Shown: positions 1-8,375 of the stretch, piece by piece | Layout of the letters: each line of letters begins with the position of its first letter | Position numbering within the stretch: position 1 is the first letter of the stretch | Assembly (NCBI GenBank): GCA_022447225.1 | Contig: JAKVAZ010000009.1 | Span: forward strand, 62,001 to 126,000 | DNA length: 64,000 nucleotides | Reading direction: 5' to 3' | From: Fuerstiella sp. | GTDB lineage: Bacteria; Planctomycetota; Planctomycetia; Planctomycetales; Planctomycetaceae | Notes under the pieces: model-generated | Told to the model about the DNA's origin: nothing | Databases searched by the model: none | What the model saw: only the letters and a program-made list of their open reading frames with translations | Made by a program: the position numbers and the translations under genes

Positions 1-588
1 GCAAACTACCCGGGCGAAAAAGGCATCATTATGCTGAACGTTCGCGTCGCCAGTCCCGGACCGAAAGATCCACCGGAGACACCGCCCGGAAAGATGTCAT
101 CCTACATCTTTAACCTGAAACCAGGCGACGAAGTGACAATTTCCGGACCGTACGGTGAATTTTACATTAAAGACACCCCGGCGGAAAAAATATACATTGG
201 CGGTGGTGCTGGTATGGCACCTTTACGGTCGCATATTTTTGAACTGTTCCGCAGTATGGACACCGGCTGCAATGTCACGTACTGGTATGGCGGACGCAGT
301 GTACGTGAGCTGTTTTATCTGGACGAATTTGAGGAACTGGAAAGTACCAACGACAATTTCAAGCTTAATATCGCTCTGTCGGATCCTATGGAGGAAGACA
401 AGTGGACCGGACTGACCGGATTCATTCATCAGGTCCTGCACGACGAATACCTTGCAAATCATCCAGCCCCCGAAGACTGCGAATACTACATCTGCGGACC
501 GCCCATCATGCTCAAGTGCTGTCAGGACATGCTCGCCAGCCTGGGTGTTGAACCCGAAAACATCGCCTACGACGATTTTGGCGGCTGA
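1..588 (+). CDS. nqrF: Na+-translocating NADH:quinone reductase subunit F, C-terminal part
   Basis: The reading frame is open from the first base of the window, so this is the 3' part of a gene that starts upstream. The product is the flavin and NADH binding module of NqrF, the subunit by which the membrane-bound Na+-NQR complex takes electrons from NADH and passes them on towards quinone while Na+ is pumped out. Visible motifs are the FAD-domain stretch [11 protein letters not shown], the NADH-binding glycine loop [15 protein letters not shown] and the late CGPPIM motif, followed by the typical YDDFGG end. The N-terminal membrane anchor and 2Fe-2S domain lie outside the window. The gene probably closes an nqrABCDEF operon, because nothing on the same strand follows for more than 4 kb except a pseudogene. 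A Na+-dependent complex fits a marine organism. Certainty of the family is high. Confidence 0.93.
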   Translation, partial: ANYPGEKGIIMLNVRVASPGPKDPPETPPGKMSSYIFNLKPGDEVTISGPYGEFYIKDTPAEKIYIGGGAGMAPLRSHIFELFRSMDTGCNVTYWYGGRSVRELFYLDEFEELESTNDNFKLNIALSDPMEEDKWTGLTGFIHQVLHDEYLANHPAPEDCEYYICGPPIMLKCCQDMLASLGVEPENIAYDDFGG

Positions 589-1042
589 CATCCCGCGTGT
601 TGCGGCAGAACCATAGGTGACGAGTCCGGTGGTCTTGTCAGCAATGAGTATCGGTCGTTGTTTTCTACAACTCGTCCGTAATCAATACGGCTGTTGTCGT
701 ATGCCGGCATGTTCGTTCACTCCCAGCATGTTCCACCATGGAACGATTTGCCGGCAGCCTGTCACGTTGAAAACATCCGTATTTAATCTGTAACACCGCA
801 CATTCGGAATTCAGTCGGCCAGAGCACTGTCCGGCACGCGATTGCAGACAAACACAATCGGAAAAACTGCAGCAGACGGTACCGCAGTATGCTGTGTGCA
901 TTTTGTTGGTGACCGGTGAGCCTGGCAGTCGGTGCCCCGTACCGGAGCCATTTGGACACCGTCAAACAGTCCGCGGCCAGGGAACTCCTCCCCAGGCGAC
1001 GGTGGAATCGATCGACGTCGCTATTCACCGGCAGGCAGCCTG
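589..1042. other. Intergenic stretch, nothing recognised
   Basis: This gap follows the end of nqrF. Short open frames exist on both strands but none has a recognisable motif, a convincing ribosome binding site or conserved-looking composition. I see no tRNA-like fold and no clear terminator hairpin. Confidence 0.5.
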
Positions 1043-1459
1043 TTAAGAAATATCAGGTCCCGTACCGACTCCCTGGACTTTGCGATCCCCGGTCCGGACT
1101 CGCGCATCTGTTTTTTGTGAGGAGGATTCGCTTACTCTTGGCGAGTTGCTCCGAATCTCCCGACTTCCTTCCGCCGCGCCTGCACGGCGGACGCACATCT
1201 CGTCAATAACTTCCAACCCCTGAACCAGTTGACCAAACGTCATATCCAGATCAGACACAGCACACACATCGTAAATATTCATTACAAGCCGCTCACAAAC
1301 CCACAAGGAACGTCTCCGTTCGTTCGTACGAATCCTGTAACCGGAGCCCGCGAGGAAACTTTGACGCCAGACTTCCGTCTCCTCAGATGAATTAGACAAC
1401 CGGAACTCATCGAAATTCTCCGGTGCCAGCCACTGACCCGACAGGGGCCGAAACATCAT
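1043..1459 (-). CDS. Doubtful small protein or gene remnant
   Basis: This is a 138-residue open frame with no recognised domain. Its first two thirds have the residue pattern of a folded protein (charged and hydrophobic residues alternate, with a short SLWVCERLVMNIYDV segment), while the last 35 residues are Ser/Arg/Gly rich and look like read-through of non-coding DNA. A GGAG lies about 12 nt upstream of the ATG, which is too far to be convincing. It could be a small lineage-specific protein, a decayed gene or chance. The stretch TFGQLVQGLEVIDEM superficially resembles a cyclophilin motif, but the rest does not fit that family. Confidence 0.2.
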   Translation of the reverse strand: MMFRPLSGQWLAPENFDEFRLSNSSEETEVWRQSFLAGSGYRIRTNERRRSLWVCERLVMNIYDVCAVSDLDMTFGQLVQGLEVIDEMCVRRAGAAEGSREIRSNSPRVSESSSQKTDARVRTGDRKVQGVGTGPDIS

Positions 1460-1606
1460 TGACGGATTTAGCTCCGGGAAACGAGACGTTCACCCGTGCA
1501 CATGCGAGATCGGAATAAGTGAACGGTGACTCACCCGACAGGATGAGCCAACTCCACTGCGGGCAATAAACCAAACAAGGTGGAATGACGTTATGACATT
1601 CCAGCC

Positions 1607-1984
1607 TTACAGCGCAAACGGTTCAGGCGTACGAATCACAAAAAATTTGCGAACGCGTTTTTTCACGTGCCACTGTGCCTTCATACCCAGCGGAAAATGT
1701 GCGGTGTCACCGGAACGCAGTAAGATGATACGTTCAGTTTCGTCCGCTGTGATTTCCACTTCGCCTTCAAGCACATGAATAAACTCATCCCAGTCGTACG
1801 TCCACTCGAATTTTCCGGGCTCACATGACCAGATTCCGCTAGATATTTTCCGATCTTCACTTTGCGTCAGTACGGCCCCTCGTGCAACCGGATTGCCTTC
1901 TACAATTAGCGACGGTGGAATCGGCATGTCAGGAAGTTCGTCTCTGACTCCTGATGCCACCTGTAGACTCAACGTGGACAACAT
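1607..1984 (-). CDS. Cupin-domain protein (DUF861-like)
   Basis: This encodes a 125-residue single-domain cupin of the DUF861 (cupin_3) type, related to the barrel of ureidoglycine aminohydrolase. The centre reads WDEFIHVLEGEVEITADE and is followed by GDTAHFPLGMKAQWHV, which are the two cupin motifs, with metal-ligand candidates limited to Glu and His in these two stretches. The N-terminal third, with PIPPSLIVEGNPVARGAVL, is the usual lead-in strand of this subfamily. No signal peptide is present, so it should be cytosolic. Such proteins are often small-molecule binding or isomerase-like, but the substrate cannot be read from the sequence. It stands alone, 285 bp downstream of the DUF1501 gene on the same strand. 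Confidence 0.75.
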   Translation of the reverse strand: MLSTLSLQVASGVRDELPDMPIPPSLIVEGNPVARGAVLTQSEDRKISSGIWSCEPGKFEWTYDWDEFIHVLEGEVEITADETERIILLRSGDTAHFPLGMKAQWHVKKRVRKFFVIRTPEPFAL

Positions 1985-2269
1985 GCTGCTCCTGAATCTG
2001 AAATGCTGGTAGTACTCCGAACGCCAGGTTCGACATATGTTTATCGGCTCAGTCTCAAACTCATACTAAAACGTGTGCAATGCATGAACAGCTGGCCACA
2101 TGTTTCAGCAGCTTTCGTATCAAAAACACGACTGAATTGTCACGGTTTCTGAATCCCGCATCACAGGCATAGTCTCTCCGGAACAGTCGGAACAAAAGCA
2201 GCGATCAACTTTATCAGAGTGGAATCTGATGCCTCTCAGACTGTCCGGATCTGCAGCAACTGACTGTGA

Positions 2270-3631
2270 TCAGCCCCAACTGGCAATATGATCGCCATAG
2301 CAAATATGAATTGGACGTCCGGCGGAGTTGTTGTACGTGCGTTTGTAGTCAATTCCCAAGTGTTGATAGATGGTCGCATGGATGTCCTGCGGACTCAATT
2401 CGCCGTGAACGGGGTGCTCCCCCTTTGAGTTCGTTGCTCCAAGAATCCTGCCCATCGGCTTGCCACCCCCCGAGACAAGAATTGACATGGCATTCGCCCA
2501 GTGATCACGCCCCCAGTTGATTTTTCCGTCGCTGTTTCCCTTACGATAGTTGCCTTTGGGAGTGCGCCCGAATTCACCGGTGACAACGATCATGACATCC
2601 TCGTCAAGATTTCGCTCATGAATGTCTTCGATCAGCGCCGTAACGACACGATCATATCGCGGCAACCGTTGTCTCATCGCTGTCGGCAGATCGCCATTTA
2701 CTGCATGGTCGTCCCAGTTATAGATTTCACTGTCCCCCGGAACTCCAACGGTGACGAAACTTACTCCAGCCTCCACCAGCCGACGTGCCTGTAATGCCTG
2801 CCGGCCCCAGCCATCGCCATATCGGGTCAAAGTACGTTTGTCCTCCAGAGAAGTGTCGAAAGCATCTCTTGCTTTGACACCGGTAACAATATCAAAAGCC
2901 TGCTGTTGAAAATTGTCGGCGGCCTGAAGACTGCCGGAATCAATACGACATCGAAGCTGATCAATTTGTCCAAGAAGCTGCCTGCGATTATCCAGTCGGT
3001 GGACATCGAGATTAACTCCCGTATTCAACCCATTATCGACAGTCGGTGGACGATATGTATCAGACCAGTACCCCGTGGCCGTTGTAGGAACGTATCCGTA
3101 ATGCCGTGCTCCCATACCCACAGCAACCGGAAGCCCTTCGTGAACCTGCCCCAATGCCCTGCTGACGACAGCACCCAACTCAGGATTGGTTGATTCGTTC
3201 CGATGTTCGTCCCATCCCGGATACCCACTGACCATCATCGGAATTCCATCGTTGTGGCCATTCCAGTTGTGAGAACATGAACGAATGATTGTAAATTTGT
3301 CCGCAATTGCGGCATGCATCGGAAGGAGTTCACAGACCTCGACGCCACTGACATTGGTGGGGATCGGTGAAAACGGACCCCGAATATCCCGGACAGCCTC
3401 CGGTTTCATGTCATAAGTTTCATGATGGCTGGGGCCGCCCTGCTGCCACAACAGAATCACCGACTTTTGTGTCGGCCTCGCCCTGTATTCGGACGTTTGA
3501 TCGGCCTGGGCCCGGATCCGAAGCAGGTCCGAGAGAGTCAGGCCTCCCAATCCCAGGATCCCGGCTTTCAGGACACTGCGACGACGATGTCCACCGTTGG
3601 CTGTGCGGAACGGAGCAGTCAGATTAAGCAT
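2270..3631 (-). CDS. DUF1501 family exported protein
   Basis: This is a 453-residue member of the DUF1501 family, an alkaline-phosphatase/sulfatase-like fold that is strongly expanded in planctomycetes and whose reaction is not established. The N-terminus carries a twin-arginine-like leader (RRRSVLKAGILGLGG), so the protein is probably exported. Family hallmarks are GGPSHHETYDMKPEA, the VCELLPMHA segment, VTGEFGRTP followed by GRDHWANAMS, and a C-terminal HATIYQHLGID stretch. These genes normally sit directly beside a DUF1549/DUF1553 (PSCyt/PSD) partner. None is present here: the next plus-strand material is a sulfatase pseudogene and the downstream gene is a cupin protein. Family assignment is firm; function is unknown. 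Confidence 0.9.
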   Translation of the reverse strand: MLNLTAPFRTANGGHRRRSVLKAGILGLGGLTLSDLLRIRAQADQTSEYRARPTQKSVILLWQQGGPSHHETYDMKPEAVRDIRGPFSPIPTNVSGVEVCELLPMHAAIADKFTIIRSCSHNWNGHNDGIPMMVSGYPGWDEHRNESTNPELGAVVSRALGQVHEGLPVAVGMGARHYGYVPTTATGYWSDTYRPPTVDNGLNTGVNLDVHRLDNRRQLLGQIDQLRCRIDSGSLQAADNFQQQAFDIVTGVKARDAFDTSLEDKRTLTRYGDGWGRQALQARRLVEAGVSFVTVGVPGDSEIYNWDDHAVNGDLPTAMRQRLPRYDRVVTALIEDIHERNLDEDVMIVVTGEFGRTPKGNYRKGNSDGKINWGRDHWANAMSILVSGGGKPMGRILGATNSKGEHPVHGELSPQDIHATIYQHLGIDYKRTYNNSAGRPIHICYGDHIASWG

Positions 3632-3799
3632 GGCAGCCTTCAGTCTCAGGGCATGATCTGCGAATGCGAGCGTATGATATCTGATACCGTCGTTCTGACA
3701 AATGGTATTCCGGAATTCGTTGCGAACTATCTGTGGTGCAGGTAACGACGATATTATCCTTTACTGCGTACAGACCATTTTGCCTCCGAAAACATTCAT

Positions 3800-4489
3800 G
3801 ACTCAATGCACACACCATGTTCGTTTTCGTTTACCTGTCCCGCACAGCCCCAAGAACCACCGGAGATTAACGTCAGGTAAGTCGAGACGTTTCGTGAGTC
3901 CGGTCTCGACGAAAACACGGCACGTGCATACGGCATACTGAAGAACATGGACAAAATTTCGGGCACCTGCTGCCCCCACTCGAACAACTGAACCTGCACG
4001 ACAACACACTCATTATCTTTTTATCTGACACTGGTCCTGCGGGGCTTCGCTACAACATTGGTCTACGGAGCCGAAAGACGCAGCTCTACAAAAGGCGGAA
4101 TTCAAGTTCCGTGTTTTGCGCAGTGGCCGAGTCATTTCCGCGGCGGACCGACGGTCAACCAGTGCCGGGCACACATCATAAATCCCGACACCGTTGGTCG
4201 CCGTCAGCCAATCCCGACTGACGACTCAAAATCTGAGTTGTACGCTGTCCGTGCGGATCCGTCCGAACAGCACGACATGTCAGCCAGTCGTCCGCAAAGA
4301 GTCTCCCGACTACGGGAAGCCTATGCCCACTGGTTCGAAGACCTGAAGGTCTCCCGCAATTTTCAACCCGGCGTCATCACTGTAGCACCAGCTCAAACAA
4401 CCGGTACTGCAGTCACGTTACCAGGACGGAACATGGCGACACGGCTTTTCACATCGCTGATCGGTCGGTCTGGGGACGGTGGATTCTGA
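3800..4489 (+). pseudogene. Decayed sulfatase, C-terminal half
   Basis: Three frames must be joined to read a sulfatase. From about 3880 one frame gives VETFRESGLDENTARAYGIL and then KNMDKIS, the helix that precedes the late core strand in arylsulfatases. At about 3960 the match moves to another frame and gives PPLEQLNLHDNTLIIFLSD followed by GPAGLRYNIGLRSRKTQLY, the classic DNTLVIFxSDNGP...RYNGGLRG region. Near 4087 it shifts again to STKGGIQVPCFAQWP and, further on, ELYAVRADPSEQHDM, the usual end. At least two frameshifts and an in-frame stop near 3876 are visible. The catalytic CxPSR N-terminal half is absent or unrecognisable. The expected asparagine of SDNG is threonine here. This is a clear pseudogene with approximate ends; the neighbouring DUF1501 gene fits a former polysaccharide or sulfate-ester locus. 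Confidence 0.85.
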
Positions 4490-4935
4490 CAGTTTTGTAT
4501 CAAAAGGGCAGACACCCGCGTGGCAGGTCGAATCTGTCTTTCGTGGCCAGGCAGGACAAAACGTCTGCCCGCAGCAGACCATGATTGTATTTTTTAACTC
4601 CCGGCCGGTCAGGCGATGCTGGACATCCGGTTTCAGCGTGACGCTGCATCAGGAAAGAACACCCACAACAGCGGCGCCGTCGTGGGCGTAATTGCGAGTT
4701 TCAATCATTCAGACGAGGAACGTTGTTCCGGGTCACTCCCCCTTTCCGCATCTGAACATTAACGACCATGAAGCAGTGACTCATTTGCCTGCGGTATGCA
4801 CACCGGCTTCCGCTGACTTCTGTCGGGAGATTTCAGCCGATTAGCACTTGTCCAGCATGCACGTGTCGACAAGCAGATTGACAACACTCTCCGCGCAGCG
4901 TCGACGACGTACGTTGATTATGGTAGGAAGCGCAA
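4490..4935. other. Intergenic stretch, nothing recognised
   Basis: There is no supported gene between the sulfatase remnant and the RidA-family gene. A possible ribosome binding site (GTAGGAAG) lies just upstream of the RidA start at 4936. No repeat or hairpin stands out. Confidence 0.5.
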
Positions 4936-5406
4936 ATGACTGTCGAAAGCAAACTGAGAGAACTGGGAATCACTCTGCCGATGGCCCCTGCGGCGGTAGC
5001 GGCATACGAACCCTGGGTCCGGTACGGAAACATGGTTGTCACATCAGGGCAACTGCCGTGGGACGGTGACAAACTGGGATTTTCCGGAAAACTTGGTGAT
5101 GCGCTCAACGAAGACCAGGGATATCAGGCCGCACGATTGTGTGCGATCAATGCCATCGCACAGCTTAAGGCTGCGGTTAGTGAACTCGAATTGATCCGTC
5201 AAATTGTTCGTCTTGAAGGAAATGTGCACAGCGCCCCCGGCTTTCGGGGACATCCTCAGGTACTTAACGGCGCCTCTGATTTGTTTAACGAGGTGTTTGG
5301 CGATCGCGGTCGACACACACGCACCGCGCTGGGAATCAACGAAATGCCGCTTGATGCGCCGGTACAGTTGAGTGTGTGGGCGGAAGTCTGTGTTTCTGCC
5401 GGGTAA
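4936..5406 (+). CDS. RidA/YjgF family protein
   Basis: The 156-residue product belongs to the longer subgroup of the RidA/YER057c/UK114 family (YjgF-like). RidA proteins hydrolyse reactive enamine/imine intermediates produced by PLP enzymes, although members of this longer subgroup are less well characterised. The start MTVESKLRELGITLP, the strand MVVTSGQLPW and the closing RHTRTALGINEMPLDAPVQL are typical; the Arg of RTALG corresponds to the substrate-binding arginine of the family. The protein should be cytosolic and trimeric by analogy. The start is supported by a GGAAG 7 nt upstream. It stands alone, with 182 bp before the next gene. Confidence 0.88.
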   Translation: MTVESKLRELGITLPMAPAAVAAYEPWVRYGNMVVTSGQLPWDGDKLGFSGKLGDALNEDQGYQAARLCAINAIAQLKAAVSELELIRQIVRLEGNVHSAPGFRGHPQVLNGASDLFNEVFGDRGRHTRTALGINEMPLDAPVQLSVWAEVCVSAG

Positions 5407-5588
5407 TACTCATCGTAATCAGCTTCACATCTGCCGATATCTGCGCTGTCGTACAGTCGGATTAAACGCAGGTTCGTAATTCGTATACTGCACCACAACA
5501 CACAACTGTTTCCGTTTCCCTGACCGATCACTGAATTACAGAGACTCACAGTTGCCACCGTGCCCGATATACGGAGTACCCAGGACCA

Positions 5589-6692
5589 GTGGTTCTACAG
5601 ATACCTGATTCGTCTCTGCGAGTTGATATCCTCACCGGTCGCCGTGTGATCGTTGCTCCCGGTCGCAGTCAGCGACCGGGAGCCGTAAGCAGTGATCCGG
5701 ATCTGACAGACCCTGCGGAGGGCAACCCGTTCGTACAGGGAAACGAAAGCCATACACCGAATGAACGACTCGCGCTTCGTCAGGCTGACAGCCTTCCAAA
5801 CACTACAGGCTGGCTGATACGCGTGGTTCCAAATCAGTTCCCCTCTGTATTTTCACGATGCGACAATTCAGCTCAATCCGTCGACGGTCCCTTCAAGTCA
5901 CTTCCACTGTGCGGGATTCATGAGATTGTAGTCGAATCACCCGTCACACATCGTCGGCTAACTGAACTCTCTGTGGCTGAGACAGCACGAATTCTGATGG
6001 CCTGGCAACGACGCGTACGAGATCTCGAACAACATCCGCAGCTCAAATCGATTACGATATTTCGAAACGAAGGATTCAGCGCAGGAGCGTCGCTGCCCCA
6101 TGTTCATTCCCAGATTCTGGCAACAAACGTGGTTCCTCCTCAAACAGCAACCCGTCTGAAAAAAAGTTCACATCATCGAAATCTCTGCGGCAATCGTCTG
6201 TTGCAAGACCTGTGCACCTGGGAAGTTGCTGACGGTTCAAGAATTGTTTTCTCCGATCCCCAGTGTCTCGTATTGTGTCCCTACGCGGGACGCGTGTCCT
6301 GGCAAATGCGAATCGTGCCCCGCCAGTCCCCGTTTGATTCGTTCTCAAGCTGTACAGATTCGCAATTGATCAACGTTGCGGGCCAGCTGCACGCAGCGGC
6401 AGCGGCCATCGATCGTTGCGCAGGCCAGCTGGCAATGAATCTACTGCTTGTCCAGCCGCCGATTGAGAACAAAACAGAAGGCTGGTTTCTGGACCTGATG
6501 CCTCGTTCGGCAAGAATGGCGGGTTACGAACTGGCAACCGATGTTGATGTCGTGTCTGTCGCCCCGGAAGCAGCCGCCGCATTGCTTCGTGAGCAGTTTC
6601 AATTTCGTACCGCGGCCCCGAAGGAAGTGGTACTTTCCGGATACCGATGGTATGAAAACCGCTGCGGATTCAGCAAAGCTGCTGACGTATGA
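5589..6692 (+). CDS. Galactose-1-phosphate uridylyltransferase-like protein
   Basis: This 367-residue protein has the GalT branch of the HIT fold. The beginning LRVDILTGRRVIVAPGRSQR matches the ELRxDPxTGRWVIIAPERAxRP opening of GalT-like enzymes; GWLIRVVPNQFPSV and FRNEGFSAGASLPHVHSQI are the two core motifs. The active-site triad is His-Val-His (HVHSQ) where classical GalT has His-Pro-His, and the Cys pairs of zinc-containing GalT are absent. It may transfer a nucleotidyl group between a hexose-1-phosphate and UDP- or ADP-sugar, but the substrate is open. Translation probably begins at the GTG at 5589 because the conserved region starts only ten residues later and no in-frame ATG precedes it. 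No leader is present, so it is cytosolic. Confidence 0.8.
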   Translation: MVLQIPDSSLRVDILTGRRVIVAPGRSQRPGAVSSDPDLTDPAEGNPFVQGNESHTPNERLALRQADSLPNTTGWLIRVVPNQFPSVFSRCDNSAQSVDGPFKSLPLCGIHEIVVESPVTHRRLTELSVAETARILMAWQRRVRDLEQHPQLKSITIFRNEGFSAGASLPHVHSQILATNVVPPQTATRLKKSSHHRNLCGNRLLQDLCTWEVADGSRIVFSDPQCLVLCPYAGRVSWQMRIVPRQSPFDSFSSCTDSQLINVAGQLHAAAAAIDRCAGQLAMNLLLVQPPIENKTEGWFLDLMPRSARMAGYELATDVDVVSVAPEAAAALLREQFQFRTAAPKEVVLSGYRWYENRCGFSKAADV

Positions 6693-6724
6693 TCAGCAGT
6701 AACCACTTCAAAGTGGGCAAATTG

Positions 6725-7876
6725 TTATGCTGATTCGCCGGAAAGGTTCACTCCCTGCCTCGTACTCAACACCGCGGTATCAAAGCTCGACAGCGTCGTC
6801 ATTTCCAGTGTCAACCCGAGTGGCAGACGATCGCTGAATCCTTCACACGTCTCGCTGTTAAACGAGATCGGGTACCCGCAGTCATCAGTCATAGCGTTCG
6901 ATGAAAGACACTCGAGGTGTGGAACTCGACGTTCGTTTTCCATGACCTTCAAACCTGACTTGCCGGCAATCAGGCCACGGGACAAAACCATTTGGTCAAA
7001 GACGCTTAATCTGCCGGGTTCGATCGGATTAACACAGGTTCCCTGGTCAGGAAGCCCAAGCAGCGACCACGTTGGATTAAACAGTTGGGGACGGCGTGCC
7101 GCATAAGCACGCCACGACAGCAACGCCTTGTTCGCAATCGGCTCCGACTGCTGTGTCGCCTGAAGCCGATAGCCGGCGTTAAGAATCTCGCTGAGACTTC
7201 GATCCCAGGGATCATCGTTGAAGCTGCCCATTAACAGGAGATTTCGATTCCAGCGTTCCTGAAGGAGGTATCGTGAACGTTCCGTATCTGCCAGTGCCAG
7301 GTATTCCCGCCGATTCATTCTCAAATATCGATCAACCAGATTAGCAGCATAGCTGGCGATTGTCTGACGAAAGGCACTTGAATTCGGCTCACGACGTGAC
7401 GGCCAGTGATTCACCAGGACAGTCAGCTCCGTATCAGCCTCGACAAGTTTCAGGCGTACTTCAAGAATATCAGCGGTCGGAAATCGAAGATGGACCAAAT
7501 GCCCCCGAACATATGCTGAATCTGTTTCGAAAATCCGCTTCGAACAGATCAATGCAGTCCCGGTTGCCGGGAACTGTGAACCACCGGCGGTGAGTAACAC
7601 ATAATCATCACGGCCGATCGCCGTCAACAACAGCTGTCCGACACGTTCGTTTTCCAATTCGGCCAGTCCAATCAGCTCAGGACCGTCACCGCCGAACATA
7701 CCGCGAATGCTCGTAGCGATTGTCTCAAGCCTGGCTTCCAGCGCCCGGCGATCCCAACCACTGATAGCCGAAACACCAAGTTCTGACGCAATCGGAGACG
7801 GTTCAATATCGAACAGGTTCTGCAAATTCCAAAAGGCGACCCTGATCTGTGTCGAATTCGGCAGGTTCACTGACAT
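6725..7876 (-). CDS. EEP-fold protein with altered catalytic residues
   Basis: The 383-residue product has the endonuclease/exonuclease/phosphatase fold: RVAFWNLQNLFDI at the N-terminus, ELIGLAELEN with the metal-binding Glu, VNHWPSRREP in the middle, and the usual C-terminal strand. Two catalytic positions deviate. The GDFND motif is GSFNDDPWD, with Ser at residue 218 replacing the Asp, and the SDHxP motif near the end is FSDRLPLG, with Arg at residue 350 replacing the general His. Both substitutions are plain in the DNA (codon at 7223-7225 and at 6827-6829). The frame is intact, so this is either a pseudoenzyme that binds its ligand or a gene early in decay. No export signal is visible. It converges with the GalT-like gene, whose stop lies 32 bp away. 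Confidence 0.82.
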   Translation of the reverse strand: MSVNLPNSTQIRVAFWNLQNLFDIEPSPIASELGVSAISGWDRRALEARLETIATSIRGMFGGDGPELIGLAELENERVGQLLLTAIGRDDYVLLTAGGSQFPATGTALICSKRIFETDSAYVRGHLVHLRFPTADILEVRLKLVEADTELTVLVNHWPSRREPNSSAFRQTIASYAANLVDRYLRMNRREYLALADTERSRYLLQERWNRNLLLMGSFNDDPWDRSLSEILNAGYRLQATQQSEPIANKALLSWRAYAARRPQLFNPTWSLLGLPDQGTCVNPIEPGRLSVFDQMVLSRGLIAGKSGLKVMENERRVPHLECLSSNAMTDDCGYPISFNSETCEGFSDRLPLGLTLEMTTLSSFDTAVLSTRQGVNLSGESA

Positions 7877-8093
7877 GCGTCCGTACTGAAACTGGCAAAA
7901 AAACGGATCCAGGTCGTCATTTCACCATAATTCCATCTGTTGAAACAGAGCGATTGATAATCGCACGAGTCTGCTGAGAATGAAGTCACACACAGAATCC
8001 GGAAATTTATATCTGCGTTCCCGGCTGTCTGATTATAATTGTCGGAGTTCTCAGGGTGACTCTGTCCGGTATTCGGTGATTTGAGATTATTAT

Positions 8094-8375
8094 ATGTCGC
8101 TGCCGTCCGTACAACTTCTGGAATCTCGACACGACTTTCCATGTGCATATACGTTCAAAGTCATTGGTTCGGTAGATGACAATTTCCTGGCGAGGGTGAT
8201 TGCAGCAGTTCGCGACGAATTGAATATGGAGTCTGATCCGGTGTACTCTATGAGATCCACCAGGAACGGCTCACATATTGCCATCACTCTGGAGCCCAAC
8301 TGTGAATCACCACGACAGGTTCTGGCAATCTACAGTCGCCTCACCGGCATGAATGGCGTTGTCCTGATTCTGTGA
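8094..8375 (+). CDS. DUF493/YbeD family protein
   Basis: This 93-residue protein fits the DUF493 (YbeD) family, small alpha-beta proteins resembling the ACT-like regulatory domain of phosphoglycerate dehydrogenase; their function is not established. Supporting features are FPCAYTFKVIGSVDDNFLARV, then the STRNGSHIAITLEPNCESP segment and the C-terminal VLAIYSRLTGMNGVVLIL, which match the family's order of strands and helices. The ribosome binding site is weak. Its TGA is directly abutted by the TGA of the convergent gene, the two stops forming the palindrome TGATCA. Confidence 0.82.
   Translation: MSLPSVQLLESRHDFPCAYTFKVIGSVDDNFLARVIAAVRDELNMESDPVYSMRSTRNGSHIAITLEPNCESPRQVLAIYSRLTGMNGVVLIL

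Noticed and set aside
1223-1267. A cyclophilin-like stretch (TFGQLVQGLEVIDEM) in the minus-strand frame at 1043-1459.
   Set aside because: The rest of the frame does not contain the cyclophilin core motifs, so the likeness is probably accidental.
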